Shown here in pieces: positions 32,756 to 43,228 of a stretch of 64,000 bases of DNA. The stretch lies in the NCBI GenBank assembly GCA_900323505.1, contig OOIN01000017.1, forward strand, positions 372,001 through 436,000. The letters are read 5' to 3'. The translations under genes were made by a program, and so were the position numbers. The notes below the pieces were generated by a model, which was given only the letters and a program-made list of their open reading frames with translations, had not been told where the DNA came from and ran no database searches. The first letter of the stretch is position 1. Every line of letters starts with the position of its first letter. The DNA is from Ustilago trichophora. Its lineage: Eukaryota > Basidiomycota > Ustilaginomycetes > Ustilaginales > Ustilaginaceae.

Positions 32756-33652
32756 TTAATCAAGTCGCGGCCGTTTCAAGATTGTGTGTGGGTCGATGGT
32801 CATGTCGATTGCTGTTGGCATACCTATTGAATGTTGTTCGTGCTGCTGCTGTTGTTGCTGCTGCTGTTGTTGTGTTGGTGGTGGTGGTGATGACGGAAGC
32901 GTCAAGGGCGGAAGCTTGATTTCGACCGTCACAAGATCTCGCCATGTGCCTTTTGTGGGTCCGTCGATCATTCGAATTGCATGCTTCCTCGTTGCCACTA
33001 TTTCAAAGCCACACTTGTCAAATAGCTTCTGACACGCTTGGTTCTCTGGGAAGAAGCATGCTTGCACCGTCGAGTATCTCCTATCCGCTTTAAACGATGC
33101 CAAGATGGCCTTGACTAGGAATGTTCCGACTCCGCGGTTTCGTTCCGCTTGTGCAACCATGATCTGGATCTCTGCTAGCCTCCCTCCTCGCCCGTCTTTG
33201 TTGTCGTCAAAGTTGGAATCTTGTGCATCATCGTAGAGGGGAGAAAGCAGAGGGAAGGGATGGAAACATGCGATCCAACCCAGAGTTCGGTTGTCTCGGG
33301 GGTCTACTGCAATGTGACGATGGCGTCTGATCATGAGTGAGTCGAATTGCCTCCATGTCGGCACACAAGTGGTTGAAATTGCGGCATCGCCGGTGCTGAT
33401 GCCACTCAAGTAGATTCTTGCCCAAGCTGCTTTCCTGAGCTCGGTGAGAGCGAGTAAATTGGCAATGTGTCGATCTCCATCCTTGTTCTTGTCGCTTGGT
33501 GTTGATGCCGAGGATGGTGATGGGGTGGACAGAAGAGACAAAATGTTGCCTGAAGATGACTCGATGGCCGGTGGAGGTGCGGATGGGTTGAGGAAGTTGG
33601 GCCAGTTTTGGACAGCGGCATCGCCGAATGCTGCAGAGCTGTTTGTGCTCAT
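32756..33652 (-). CDS. GNAT-family N-acetyltransferase with C-terminal polyglutamine
   Basis: 298 aa. The frame opens at TTG 33658; the ATG at 33652 (M-S-T-N-S-S) is used. The GNAT core spans residues ~90-245: a beta strand with G-W-I-A-C-F, then L-A-E-I-Q-I-M-V followed by R-N-R-G-V-G-T (the acetyl-CoA pyrophosphate loop, motif A), and F-F-P-E-N-Q-A-C-Q-K-L-F-D-K-C-G-F (motif B). A run of ten glutamines encoded by mixed CAA/CAG codons lies near the C-terminus (nt ~32840-32876). The substrate cannot be predicted. Confidence 0.8.
   Translation of the reverse strand: MSTNSSAAFGDAAVQNWPNFLNPSAPPPAIESSSGNILSLLSTPSPSSASTPSDKNKDGDRHIANLLALTELRKAAWARIYLSGISTGDAAISTTCVPTWRQFDSLMIRRHRHIAVDPRDNRTLGWIACFHPFPLLSPLYDDAQDSNFDDNKDGRGGRLAEIQIMVAQAERNRGVGTFLVKAILASFKADRRYSTVQACFFPENQACQKLFDKCGFEIVATRKHAIRMIDGPTKGTWRDLVTVEIKLPPLTLPSSPPPPTQQQQQQQQQQHEQHSIGMPTAIDMTIDPHTILKRPRLD
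32838..32876. repeat. Trinucleotide repeat coding polyglutamine
   Basis: Runs of GCT/GTT triplets on the + strand read as CAG/CAA (Gln) on the minus strand in the GNAT gene. Confidence 0.8.
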
Positions 33653-34389
33653 TTTCAATTCCGAACAAAGTCGTTCAGCCGGCTAGCATCTTCGAAGTGA
33701 TGAGATCGTTGTGAGCTTCGAAAGCGAGCGAAATCAAACCGTCAAGATGACAGAAGGATCGATGGAGATGCTGTACAAAACGAATGAGATGTACGCAATT
33801 CAGAAAAAATTGGCCGATGTGCTAAAGTCAACTTGGCGTGTGCGCGTGACGCGGGGAAAAAGGACCAAAAAAAAAAAAATCTCACAATAATCTTGGTTTT
33901 TTATTTTATTTTATTTAATTTTCTTTTCTTTTCTTTTTTATGTTTTTGATTTTGCCGGCCAGTCGCCGCGGCTCGCCGTTTGTACAAACACAACAAAGAC
34001 AGATCGTTGGTTCTCTGTTCAACCCTTCCCCGCATCTCTTTTGTCCAACTCAGCTCGGCTGTGGAATGTGTTGCGTAGCTGTGCGTATTCTCTACCTATA
34101 GCCTTGTTTCTACCTTTCGGGCTTACCCGCCTACCGCCGAAATACAAAAAGAGTCTCTTGCCCCAACCGTAGGCAGGCGCCTCCGTCTCTGTCATTGCTC
34201 AAAACACCACATGCTACGGCTACCCAGAGCTTCACAGGTTGTTTCCTCACCACAACCACATCGCTCGACGCAACAGACTCTCGTCTGCAAGTGATGGCGA
34301 CATAGATTCTCCTTACCGTGGCTCGACAACGCTTCATATCTCATTAGACCTAAAGATACCTCCACCACTGAACGCTAGATTGATACAGT
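33653..34389. other. Divergent promoter region with A and T tracts
   Basis: About 740 bases between the GNAT gene (-) and the HPP gene (+). It holds an A-run at ~33869-33881 and a TTTTATTTTATTT stretch just after, likely nucleosome-free promoter DNA. No gene seen. Confidence 0.5.
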
Positions 34390-35736
34390 ATGCAGCCAAA
34401 CGCAATCTCTGCATCGTCAGGTGGGCAAACACAGGGCAACAACACTTCCCCGGATCGCCTCCATCGGTCACGCTCGCGAAGTCGTGCTGGCTTCATCGGT
34501 TCCAATTCCGAACAACTACCCAGGCAATCCAACCGGTCCTCATCACGAGCGAGCTTCTTGGGTCGACCTCGCCAGCGCGTCTATCAGATCTACAACGACA
34601 ATGACAACGACAACATTGCCGCTCAAAAATCTCAGGAGCGATGGAGGAGCGAGTCTAGGACCGTCAGGGGTAGCTTGGATGACAACGATGGCTTTGTCTT
34701 TACAGACGATGACGAGGCGGACAGTGACAGATTTCCGACTTCGAGCAAGTCGAAGTGGGAAGGCAAGTCAGAAAAACTAGCTTCGACAGCAGAACAAGAT
34801 TCGACCTTGCGCTCGGAAGGCACCACTGTCACCGGCAACTCGGCTTTGGCAGCTGCTGCTCCCATCGATCCGGAAAAGCTCCCGCACTCTGCCCATCTCC
34901 CAACTGCACACAAGCAAAGCTCGGATGCAACCAAAGAAAAAGATGTCGAGGCGCAGAAGAAGCACCCACCCAAGCCCGTTTCTCGCCTCTCGCGCATTCC
35001 GTATCCTATTGCGCATTTCCTTGGCTACCGCAAAAAGGCCACCGAGAATCGGGCGCTCCTTCGCCCCGTCGAGAAGCTCCCTCGCAAAATCGAGACGCTC
35101 ATCTGGGCATGGATCGGCGCGATGCTAGGTCTCGGTTTCGTAATGATCACGTTTTCGCGTTGGGATCAATTTGCCATGTCCTCCAACGATCCCATCACCG
35201 TATGGACCACTCCGATCATCATCGGCTCGTTCGGCGCTTCTAGTGTCATCCTGTACGGTACACCTGCATCGCCCCTCGGTCAACCAAAGGCTTTTGTAGG
35301 TGGGCAATTCCTCTCGGCCCTCGTCTCGGTCTGCATCACAAAACTTTTCGAACTCAACCACAACTACGATCCCAACCTCATCGATTCTTCGCACAGTCTC
35401 GTGTGGGTTGCGGGAGGCATTGCCACGGGAACAGCGCTGTGCGTCATGATCTTGACCGATACCGTGCATCCACCAGGTGGCGCCACTGCACTACTCGCTG
35501 CAACCAGCCCACCGGTGATCAAACTCGGCTGGCGCTACTTGCCGGTCATCTTGCTGACCAGTGTCATCATGGAAGTGTGGGCCATGCTCTGGATGAACCT
35601 GGGAAGGGCGCGTTACCCGCATTACTGGTTCTGGCCACTTGGTCATCCGTACGATCAGAGGGACTTCAGAGTCAGGTTCCCAGGATTCAACAAGCCCAGA
35701 AAAGCAAATCCCACTCACGGATCCAAATCCAAATGA
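34390..35736 (+). CDS. HPP-family integral membrane protein
   Basis: 448 aa, ATG at 34390. Residues 1-215 are hydrophilic, Ser/Arg-rich and probably cytosolic. The HPP domain fills ~230-425 with four to five membrane segments. W-I-G-A-M-L-G-L-G is followed by G-S-F-G-A-S-S-V-I-L-Y, then S-P-L-G-Q-P-K-A-F-V-G-G and the name-giving H-P-P-G-G-A-T-A-L. In plants and cyanobacteria HPP proteins carry nitrite across membranes. In fungi the role is not established, so nitrite or another small anion is an inference. Confidence 0.85.
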   Translation: MQPNAISASSGGQTQGNNTSPDRLHRSRSRSRAGFIGSNSEQLPRQSNRSSSRASFLGRPRQRVYQIYNDNDNDNIAAQKSQERWRSESRTVRGSLDDNDGFVFTDDDEADSDRFPTSSKSKWEGKSEKLASTAEQDSTLRSEGTTVTGNSALAAAAPIDPEKLPHSAHLPTAHKQSSDATKEKDVEAQKKHPPKPVSRLSRIPYPIAHFLGYRKKATENRALLRPVEKLPRKIETLIWAWIGAMLGLGFVMITFSRWDQFAMSSNDPITVWTTPIIIGSFGASSVILYGTPASPLGQPKAFVGGQFLSALVSVCITKLFELNHNYDPNLIDSSHSLVWVAGGIATGTALCVMILTDTVHPPGGATALLAATSPPVIKLGWRYLPVILLTSVIMEVWAMLWMNLGRARYPHYWFWPLGHPYDQRDFRVRFPGFNKPRKANPTHGSKSK

Positions 35737-36493
35737 GCACCACTCAGATGCATCGCATGTATTGTCAGTGTCCCCTCAGCATCAATGCTAGACTTCTCCC
35801 AATCTTTTCCAACGGACTTGAGCACGAGTGCAGGGGACTTCATACGCCCTTTGCCCCAATCTGTGGCCTCGTGAAGAAAAGAAAAAAAAAAAAAATCCCT
35901 CTTGCTATGTGACATTGGGTAAGACGCCTTCACGCAGTACAGCCACATTGACGTTGCCTGCTCCTGATCTTGCACGAGATCGGTCGCATCCCAGTCGAGA
36001 CCACCGATCTCGTCACAGTGTCGTTTTTGGTGGGCTTCCACCGCCCAGGAATCGGTGGTGGGAAGCTTGGTGGGTCAATCAACCAGCTCATCTAGCAACG
36101 TCGACAACGCTACAGTGCTTATTGCATCCAATTTGTTTAAGGCCAAATTTGCTACTTTGGTTGAGGCGCTACAGCCACGTAACATGATTTGATGTAATAC
36201 AATTGGACAATGGCACAGCTCGTTGCGTCGCCCGCCCGCAACCGACCGAGCCAGTGCCGGACGTGCATATCTGAAAAGACGACGTGAGCTCTTAAGTTGG
36301 GCGAGGCCGAGAGCTGTCTGCGACCGAGTATGACAGCAGAGCAAGAATTCATCACAAGCATTGAATCGAAGACATAAATACAGGATGAATTCTCCTTCTT
36401 TGAGTGCTTTCGGGCCCTCATCGACGAGCTTGGCCGTGCTTCACAGCCCTTCAAGCTCCTCTACGGACATTGGTACTTCCATACATTCTGACA
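35737..36493. other. Intergenic, promoter of the repeat-module secreted protein
   Basis: Contains an A-run (~35880-35894) and CATAAATA at 36373-36380, ~115 bases before the ATG at 36494. No other gene seen. Confidence 0.5.
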
Positions 36494-38620
36494 ATGTTTC
36501 GCAAGGCCTCGTTCAGGCCATCGCTGCTCTCAGCATTAGTTTGCCTGCTAACATGGGTCGCCATCTGTATTGCGTCACCTATGGGTGCTTCGACCTTGAC
36601 TCCCAGAACCGAAGCTGCTCTCGGCATTCCTTATGAAAACGCCGAAGCGAACGCGTACATCCAGAACCTTCCCCACTACAATCAACTGCCTATGGTTCAC
36701 GAAAGAATCGAGAGTCCAGAACTCATTCGCTTGGCTCAGAGTCAATACGGTGCTGTCTATCTTTACCACAATCCAGTGCATCAAAATGAGCGCTTCTCGT
36801 CGTATATCTACAGATCCGGCCAGAGGGCGACTCGTGCACCGCATGATCAAGTTGCACGGCTTCAGAGCAAATTAACGGCCGCACGGACAGAAGGTCAGCA
36901 ATCCGGCAACGCAGTAAGGTGGCTCAAGCACGGTCGACCTTTCCGCCGGACTGACATGAGTCCATTTTCGTGGAAGGAGGTGTGGGACGGCTCGCAGGTA
37001 CTTCGGGCTCCAAGCTCACAGGACAGTGTCGATTGGCTTGCGATCAGGAACATTCTTCAAGGTCAGAGGCGTGTCGTTCTGGCAGATGCGGCTAGCCAAA
37101 AGACTATTGCGTTCCGGCTGAATGCATTGGGCCAGGTCGAATCTGATGCCAAGGATATGGTACGCGCCCTTCACCGGCGTAGCTTTACATCGTCGAATGA
37201 CGTCCCTTCTCGTCATATCCTCAAGACGAATTCGGATGGCTCCAAGGAGCTGTTCAAACGTGGAATTCCCTTTCACGCCGGTCCATCTGCTCCTCAATCG
37301 CAGACACTGGAATTCGTCTTGAGCTACCACCAAGGATTTATCATCCAGCATAACCTTGCTCCCACTTCAGGTGGAGTTGCGGGTCTCGACCGCAAGTGGG
37401 CAAGCACTCTACACTTTCGAGAGCATCCCGTCTTGGATGTTCACACTACCTCAGTTGGCGATCTTGAGCAGGCCGTGGTCGACTATGACTACGTTTACGT
37501 CTACGGCACGAAACAGGGTCAGAGCGAACCGTCTATCGTTCAGATCTTCAGATCTCGAGCTCCTATTGATCCTGCTCCCAACTCCAGGCTTCTTCGACAG
37601 GTGATTGAGCAGTCCAGGAGATATGAAATTGACCACGGACGCTTATTTCGAGCTCTCATTGACGGTCGTCCCATCCAGCGCATTGCAGGGGCTCCTGCCG
37701 AGGAGCGCGTGTTTTTCAGCGGCCAAGGGCATCCACCCTTGGACCTACACGCGATGCGTGCTGCCTTAGCGACGTCTGGATCCTTCAGGGTTGAGAATGT
37801 CAACACCGGCGACACCTTCCATTGGACGCTCAATCATCGCAATTTGGGCTCAGTGGTTGCCGAGTTGGCCCATGATGTCAACCTTCGACATCCGTTCGTC
37901 AAGCGTACGAGTCAGTCCGACTCGTCGGATATCGATCACCATTTCAAGCTTTTGGATGAGGCTGATCCAGCAAGCCACCAGCTGGTTAAGCGCATGGACG
38001 TCGAGCGGCCGAGAAACCTTATGAAGCGTGCCTGGGAGCCGCAAAATGTGGAGTATTACTCGCATTCTGGCTTTAGAGAACCAGATCCGCCCTTGCCAGC
38101 TCAGACAATGGTGGAGAGAAGCAAGCACTTCGCGAACCAACTTCACTATGAAGGAGAGCCAATCTTCTTTCCAGCCGAGGATCCAAGCACTCCCGCGAAG
38201 GCAGAACAGGCAATCGCCAACCATGATGGATTCTGGGTTGTAGGAAATCTTGTGCACGATCGTACTAGAACGGTGGCTTTACGTATCAGACGAGGAGGAC
38301 GATCCGGCGCTGATGGCGACCAAAAGGTCTTGCGACATATCATGAGCGCCAATGCCTTCGAGATGAGATATGGACGAGCGGGCAAATTTCTGAAATATGG
38401 ACCCGGGTTCCCCCCTCGTCAGTCAACTAGCTTTCGTCGTTACAAGGTTCCAAGCTGGGATAAGGTGGGGCGAAAGGCCGAGGAAGTCCCGCATACCACC
38501 CCAATGTCCGTAATCTGGGAGAAGCTCCACCAAAACAATATGCTTGTAGTCAAGGAAGGCACGAACCGCGTCGGCTTTGCGCTCGACCAGGCGGGTAACG
38601 TGCTGCACCACGCCTTTTGA
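36494..38620 (+). CDS. Large secreted protein of repeated modules with dibasic sites (candidate effector)
   Basis: 708 aa. The open frame begins at GTG 36404; the ATG at 36494 (M-F-R-K-A) gives a clear signal peptide ending near C-I-A-S. No enzyme domain is recognised. The mature part holds three ~146-residue units at residues ~73-220, ~315-460 and ~563-708. Each has a Y/F-V-Y-Y strand pair, an I-[YFR]-R-S-G-like turn, a helix, then R-W-L-K-H-G-R-P / R-A-L-I-D-G-R-P / K-F-L-K-Y-G-P-G. Each ends with a strand-turn-strand such as I-A-F-R-L-N-A-L-G-Q-V. An extra half unit follows the first. Lys-Arg sites at ~255, ~470, ~499 and ~511 lie in linkers, as for Kex2 processing. It lies upstream of the small secreted gene array. 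Confidence 0.75.
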   Translation: MFRKASFRPSLLSALVCLLTWVAICIASPMGASTLTPRTEAALGIPYENAEANAYIQNLPHYNQLPMVHERIESPELIRLAQSQYGAVYLYHNPVHQNERFSSYIYRSGQRATRAPHDQVARLQSKLTAARTEGQQSGNAVRWLKHGRPFRRTDMSPFSWKEVWDGSQVLRAPSSQDSVDWLAIRNILQGQRRVVLADAASQKTIAFRLNALGQVESDAKDMVRALHRRSFTSSNDVPSRHILKTNSDGSKELFKRGIPFHAGPSAPQSQTLEFVLSYHQGFIIQHNLAPTSGGVAGLDRKWASTLHFREHPVLDVHTTSVGDLEQAVVDYDYVYVYGTKQGQSEPSIVQIFRSRAPIDPAPNSRLLRQVIEQSRRYEIDHGRLFRALIDGRPIQRIAGAPAEERVFFSGQGHPPLDLHAMRAALATSGSFRVENVNTGDTFHWTLNHRNLGSVVAELAHDVNLRHPFVKRTSQSDSSDIDHHFKLLDEADPASHQLVKRMDVERPRNLMKRAWEPQNVEYYSHSGFREPDPPLPAQTMVERSKHFANQLHYEGEPIFFPAEDPSTPAKAEQAIANHDGFWVVGNLVHDRTRTVALRIRRGGRSGADGDQKVLRHIMSANAFEMRYGRAGKFLKYGPGFPPRQSTSFRRYKVPSWDKVGRKAEEVPHTTPMSVIWEKLHQNNMLVVKEGTNRVGFALDQAGNVLHHAF

Positions 38621-38935
38621 GTTTCCATAATATCACTGGTTTGGCAACGAGGACGCAAGACTCGATTCTCGACTAACTCACATTCCGATCAAAGTTTGGA
38701 GCTTCACTCTTCATTCGTATATCCACCCCTCCCTCGACTTGTCTGATGTTTGCCTTTTTTTCTTCTTTCTCTGATGTAGCCAGGCAGTTGCGAAACTTCA
38801 TGTGTCAATCGAAGCAACACCTATGTTCACTGAATTATACGCACTTTTCCCCTTCAACTTCACGGCTGAGCAAAACAAAGACGTTTCTGACCCACTAAGA
38901 ACAGTACTGTACAAGCCTTCAGAAGCGAGATCAAA
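38621..38935. other. Convergent 3' intergenic
   Basis: 3' flanks of the secreted protein (+) and the P450 (-). One GTACTGTAC 9-mer lies at 38904. No gene seen. Confidence 0.5.
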
Positions 38936-40716
38936 TCAGACCGCATGAAGAGGCACAAGCTCGACGTAGAGATCCTGTAAAAAAGAAAGAGGCATGGTCT
39001 ATTAGCTATTCCTAGTCTTTGCAATGCGCGGCGAACAGTCAGGCAGCAGGAAGAGTGATCACTTACATGTGCTTCGAGGAACCAACAGCTTCTGCCTTGG
39101 AAGAACGGTTCTTTTGCGCCGACGCCCTTCATAGCTTTGTGCGATGCTGGTTGCGGGTTCACGGTCGGTTTCTTGATATCGTATCTGAGCAGAATCTCGG
39201 GAATAATTTTGGACAGCTCCATCAAGCTGATATTTTTTCCGATGCAGGCGCGTGATCCACCTCCAAACGTCATGTTGTAGCGTTCCATGGCTTTTCTACC
39301 CTCTTCTCCTCCCTCGAGCCACCTCTCTGGACGGTAGATTTCAGCATCGGTTCCAAAAGCCTCTCTGTTGCGATGTAGCACGTATGGGCTGATACCGACG
39401 GTGGTGCCAGCGGGGATCGGGTGAGGGAGGTTCCCGATCATGGCTCCGCCTTTGGGAACGTAGCGTGGCAGGTCCATGGAGATGGGCGGCGAGAGTCGGA
39501 GCGCTTCCTTGATGCACGCTTGTAGATACTCGAGCTGAGAGCCCTTGGCGTACTTGACGGGAGTTGCAAGGTTGCCAGAGTCGACAGCCTCATTGATCTC
39601 TTGACGTAGCTTAGCATAGCAGCGAGGATTGTCAAGCAAATAGCCAAAGAAGATGGTCAGAGAAGTGGCGGTGGTGTCGGAACCAGCTGACATTACGGAG
39701 GAGGCTGAGAATAAGACCTGCTTCATCGAGTATATCTCCTTGGTGTCAGGGTCTCTGGCCTCCATGAACTTGGTGAGCATATCAGGGCGGGAGGGCATAC
39801 CACCGTTGTCCTTGACCTCAGCGTATCGCGTTTGAATCCTAGAGGTTGTCTTATCTCCGATGACGCTTCCTCCTGGCTGACCTGTCACTCTTGGGAACAG
39901 CCACAATATCCAAGAAGAAAGCAGAGGCAAGCAACCTGCGACTGCGCCCCACTGGGACAGGTTCAAGACACCGGTCAGGAATCTCTCGTCGTCTTTACCC
40001 CTATGGAGAAGATTAAAGGACTGGCCGAAAGCAAGTTCACCGACGACATCCATGGCAAAGTAGTGGAACCAAGGATCCAGGCGAATGGCTTTTGTCCTGG
40101 TCTCTTCGCCCTGTGCCTTTGCCTCTACTACGGACTGGGTCTCGACTAGCTCATCGAGGCGCTTGAGAAGGAGTTCAGAGACACCTTCGACATATTCTTC
40201 AAGCTTGACGAGACTATTCATGCTGTAGGCGCTGGCAACTGCTCTGCGGCGCTTGCTGTGCTGGTGTGGGTCACGCTCGCTGAAGATGGAGGGATGAGCC
40301 TTGAACACTTGAAAGGAGCGGTAGAAGTTCGACTTGCGGAACTTGCTGGACACACCGTCGGAGAGGCTGTAGATCGAGTTCATTGCTGAGGGGTCGGAGA
40401 AGGAGAGATGTGTTGGGCCGATGCGTACGACGTTGCCGTACTGTTTGTGGAGAGAGTAAAGGGCTGGTGCGTAGTCGCCTTGAAGCGTGTGCCAGAAGCG
40501 CCAGAATGGAATGCCGAGACGTGCAGACAGCGGGCCGGGGTATCGAGAGAGCGGAGAGATAGCGATGCTGTAGATCATCCATCCTGAAAGAAGAGCCGCG
40601 GTACCGATGAAGAGCTGCAGCAGGAAAGGCAAGCCGGAGAGCGGTGTATAGATCGCCTTGACAACGGTGCCGACGATGGAGCTCTCGTTTGTGCTGGTGA
40701 GGAAGGTTGCCGTCAT
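38936..40716 (-). CDS. Cytochrome P450 monooxygenase, two exons
   Basis: Exon 1 is 40716-39067, the intron is 39066-38975 (92 bp, GTAAGT...TTACAG) and exon 2 is 38974-38936; 562 aa. The splice replaces a long read-through tail with twelve residues ending L-H-A-V. An N-terminal membrane anchor (~30-55) is followed by the proline-rich hinge Y-P-G-P. Landmarks: I-helix S-A-G-S-D-T-T-A-T (343-351), E-A-L-R (404-407), Y-R-P-E-R-W (461-466) and heme loop F-G-G-G-S-R-A-C-I-G with Cys491. The sequence resembles pisatin-demethylase/benzoate-hydroxylase-type fungal P450s of the endoplasmic reticulum. The substrate is unknown. It sits between the module-repeat secreted protein and the small secreted gene array. 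TATATAG lies ~115 bases upstream. Confidence 0.9.
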
Positions 40717-40832
40717 ATTGTAGTTCTGGGTTAGCGACTGTGGGGAACAGTCAGCGAAGATGTGAGGATAAGATATCAGGGTTGAGCCTGGGGAAGAGAA
40801 GGGTCCTCCTGGCGGAAGTGGGGGAGCAGGCT

Positions 40833-40839
40833 CTATATA
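40833..40839 (-). promoter_or_regulatory. TATA box of the P450 gene
   Basis: TATATAG on the minus strand, ~115 bases before the ATG at 40716. Confidence 0.5.
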
Positions 40840-41722
40840 CTTTGTGAGAGAGGAAGGATACGATATCGCAGCGCTTGCTACACAGCCGGTCCTTCATCCC
40901 TGCCTATTGTCACGGTAGCCGCCTCACAGCTAATCGTCGGTCGGAGCTTACAGAGTCACAAGCGTGGACACTGATTGCGAGAGCTAGGAACCTAGCGTCA
41001 TCGTCGAACAATACAGAGTACGAGCGGATCCTCAATCCCGGTTGCGGGATTTTGCAACGCTGACCGGTCCATCCTGACAGCAATGCAGCAAGCTCTCATA
41101 GCTTCCACGGCAAGGGTGGGACGAGTGTCGTGTGGAGCACTGTAAAGCCACACACAGAGTGTGGGGTGCATAAACCTACATGTGTCCACCTACGCCGAAC
41201 CTCGAAAAAGTTGCCGACATTTCCAGTCTGAGACGTCCAAGATTGCAACCTGTCTCGTCCGACACGCACTTGCAATCTCAGCCTGCATAGCCGTGCTTGC
41301 CGAAGACGATTTGGCTTTTCGCGCGTCACTCCAATTTTTCCGATGGCTGCCAATGATTGAGGCCTAACATGCCGGAATTTTTTCCCACATCGTAAAAACT
41401 CGCGCGGTGTGAAACTGGCTCACCGCCAATTACACCGCGTGTGGATCAGGACTCGTGCACCGCTAATGTTGTATTGTCGTACATCGTCTGCATCAAAGAA
41501 ACAGAGCATGCTACATACAGAGCGGCGACAGGAAGGAAATCTGCTCGACGGCTGTGCTGTGGGTGTATCAACCGCTACTCCACCACCAATACAGAGCCTG
41601 TGCATCATTATGAGCTCGTACACCACTAGTGCAGACCTTGATCAAGTGGTGTTGGTGTGCCAAACCTTGTGCAGAGCTGATACAGTTATGGTGAACGAGA
41701 GCTACATTAGAAAAGGCCGATA

Positions 41723-41745
41723 CACCGGCTGTGTGAAAGCCGGTG
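41723..41745. repeat. Inverted repeat (hairpin)
   Basis: CACCGGCT and AGCCGGTG separated by 7 bases; no poly-T follows directly. Confidence 0.6.
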
Positions 41746-42301
41746 AGTTAGTTTAACACCGAGAGACTTTTTTCGATGTGTCCGGCCCTCATTTCGTCAT
41801 CACCACCTGTTGGCGTCGTCGGCCAAATCGATCAATAGCAGCCCACCGCGGGCACACTGTTGCAGGTTCTGAGAACAAATGCAGCGCTACATTCAGTCCA
41901 ATTAACGCATGCGCGGCGCCTACAATTGCCGTGGTCACATGCAGGGGATGGTGGTAACGACCTTCGCTCGACTGTGCAGCTGTGTAAGCTTTGAGCACCT
42001 GTGTCATGGCAACTGCCGAGCATGCAGCTACGTGTGACCCAAAAACCTTCTTGGGGCTCCAAGCTCACACTAGACAGAGGCTATTGTCAAGCCTTTCATC
42101 GTGCAGCACTCTTCGTCGAGCTTTCGTCTCTTGACATCGCGATTGGAGCAATGTCGCTTCGTTGGGAGCTGATCCCACGCCTGTGAGAGATGTGGACATG
42201 TCAGGACAACGCGACACATCACATTGAGATGAAGCTGCGGACTTGCACTATCACACAGTGGACGGCTCTGAACAATTAGGAATAGTGGCCGACAGCAGCC
42301 C

Positions 42302-42309
42302 TATAAAAA
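42302..42309 (+). promoter_or_regulatory. TATA box of secreted gene 1
   Basis: TATAAAAA, ~90 bases upstream of the ATG at 42394. Confidence 0.6.
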
Positions 42310-42393
42310 GGTATGTGCGTCGTATTGACTCATCACCTGGCCTCATAGTTTTCCACTTTCTATTTACAAAGCCGCCCATAAATAGCTTTCAAA

Positions 42394-42720
42394 ATGAAGC
42401 TCTCCGTATTCAATCCCTTCCTCTTCGCAGCTTTCATAGGCGCGACCCTGGTTGCTTCGGCCCCTTTAGGCCCCGAGCTTGCAGAGAAGGCCGTCAAAGG
42501 AGCAGCTCGAGCTGTCGAAGCTCACCCAGGCTCTGCTTCACGCGTTGCGTCCTCTTCCGAGCAGCTGGCAAATCAGCAGAAAGGCACACCTGCAAAGGCA
42601 GGCATTGCTCCACCTCAACCCAAGGTCAAATATGTGAAATGGGATAGTCCTCCCCGCCAGAGCCCCCCTCAGGATGGATTTGTCCAACTCAAGGAATGGA
42701 ACTCTCCCCCTCGCAAGTAG
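42394..42720 (+). CDS. Small secreted protein 1 of the array (candidate effector)
   Basis: 108 aa. The signal peptide (residues 1-22) ends V-A-S-A, followed by A-P-L-G and an Ala/Glu/Lys helix (L-A-E-K-A-V-K-G-A-A-R). The mature part has no cysteine. The tail carries two copies of a short motif, K-W-D-S-P-P-R and E-W-N-S-P-P-R, ~24 residues apart, the second at the very end. No known domain. The start is the only ATG, ~90 bases after a TATA box. It is first of six + strand genes of similar plan, and secretion into the host interface is inferred from the signal peptide and context. Confidence 0.7.
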   Translation: MKLSVFNPFLFAAFIGATLVASAPLGPELAEKAVKGAARAVEAHPGSASRVASSSEQLANQQKGTPAKAGIAPPQPKVKYVKWDSPPRQSPPQDGFVQLKEWNSPPRK

Positions 42721-43228
42721 GTGCGAACCTTCTTCCTTGAAACTGCCAACAGTAGCAAGCGAAAAGAAATGCACCTTTTTCCATCGAGAGCTTTTCGAGA
42801 TCCTAGAAAATTCATGTTCCTCCGCCTATTCCGATCACGTATATTGCGATCCTGTTCCATCGTGCAATAACATTGTCGCCTCTTATTGGCGCAGTACGTC
42901 TCACTTATGTTGATGGCATGCGATCGGCTTGGCTTGAGTGGACAGGGGCAATCTGTTTCTTTCACGGCTTTGAAGATGGCGTGCGACATTGTTTGCGCGA
43001 TATGGTGGCACACAATGGCCTAGAGTGGGCGTTGATTGAAACAAATGGGCGTGTCGCGCAAGCAAGCTCGAATAGCTCCGTCGCCAAAGTGGTATCATTC
43101 CATTCCAAAGAAGTTTGTTGCCCCAAAGATGAAAGCACTCAAAAGAACTCGTGTCTCCGACAAATCAAATTGCAATCAATGTTCGTGACTGACCGTCATC
43201 CTCTCTTTCTCAACACTTCTCCAGATCG
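42721..43228. other. Intergenic between secreted genes 1 and 2
   Basis: About 500 bases; no recognisable gene and no strong TATA box for gene 2. Confidence 0.5.

Larger units (their letters stand above)
40717..42301. other. Intergenic, left border of the small secreted gene array
   Basis: P450 promoter (minus-strand TATATAG at 40833-40839), then ~1.4 kb without a recognisable gene. A perfect 8-bp inverted repeat CACCGGCT/AGCCGGTG lies at 41723-41745. Confidence 0.5.
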
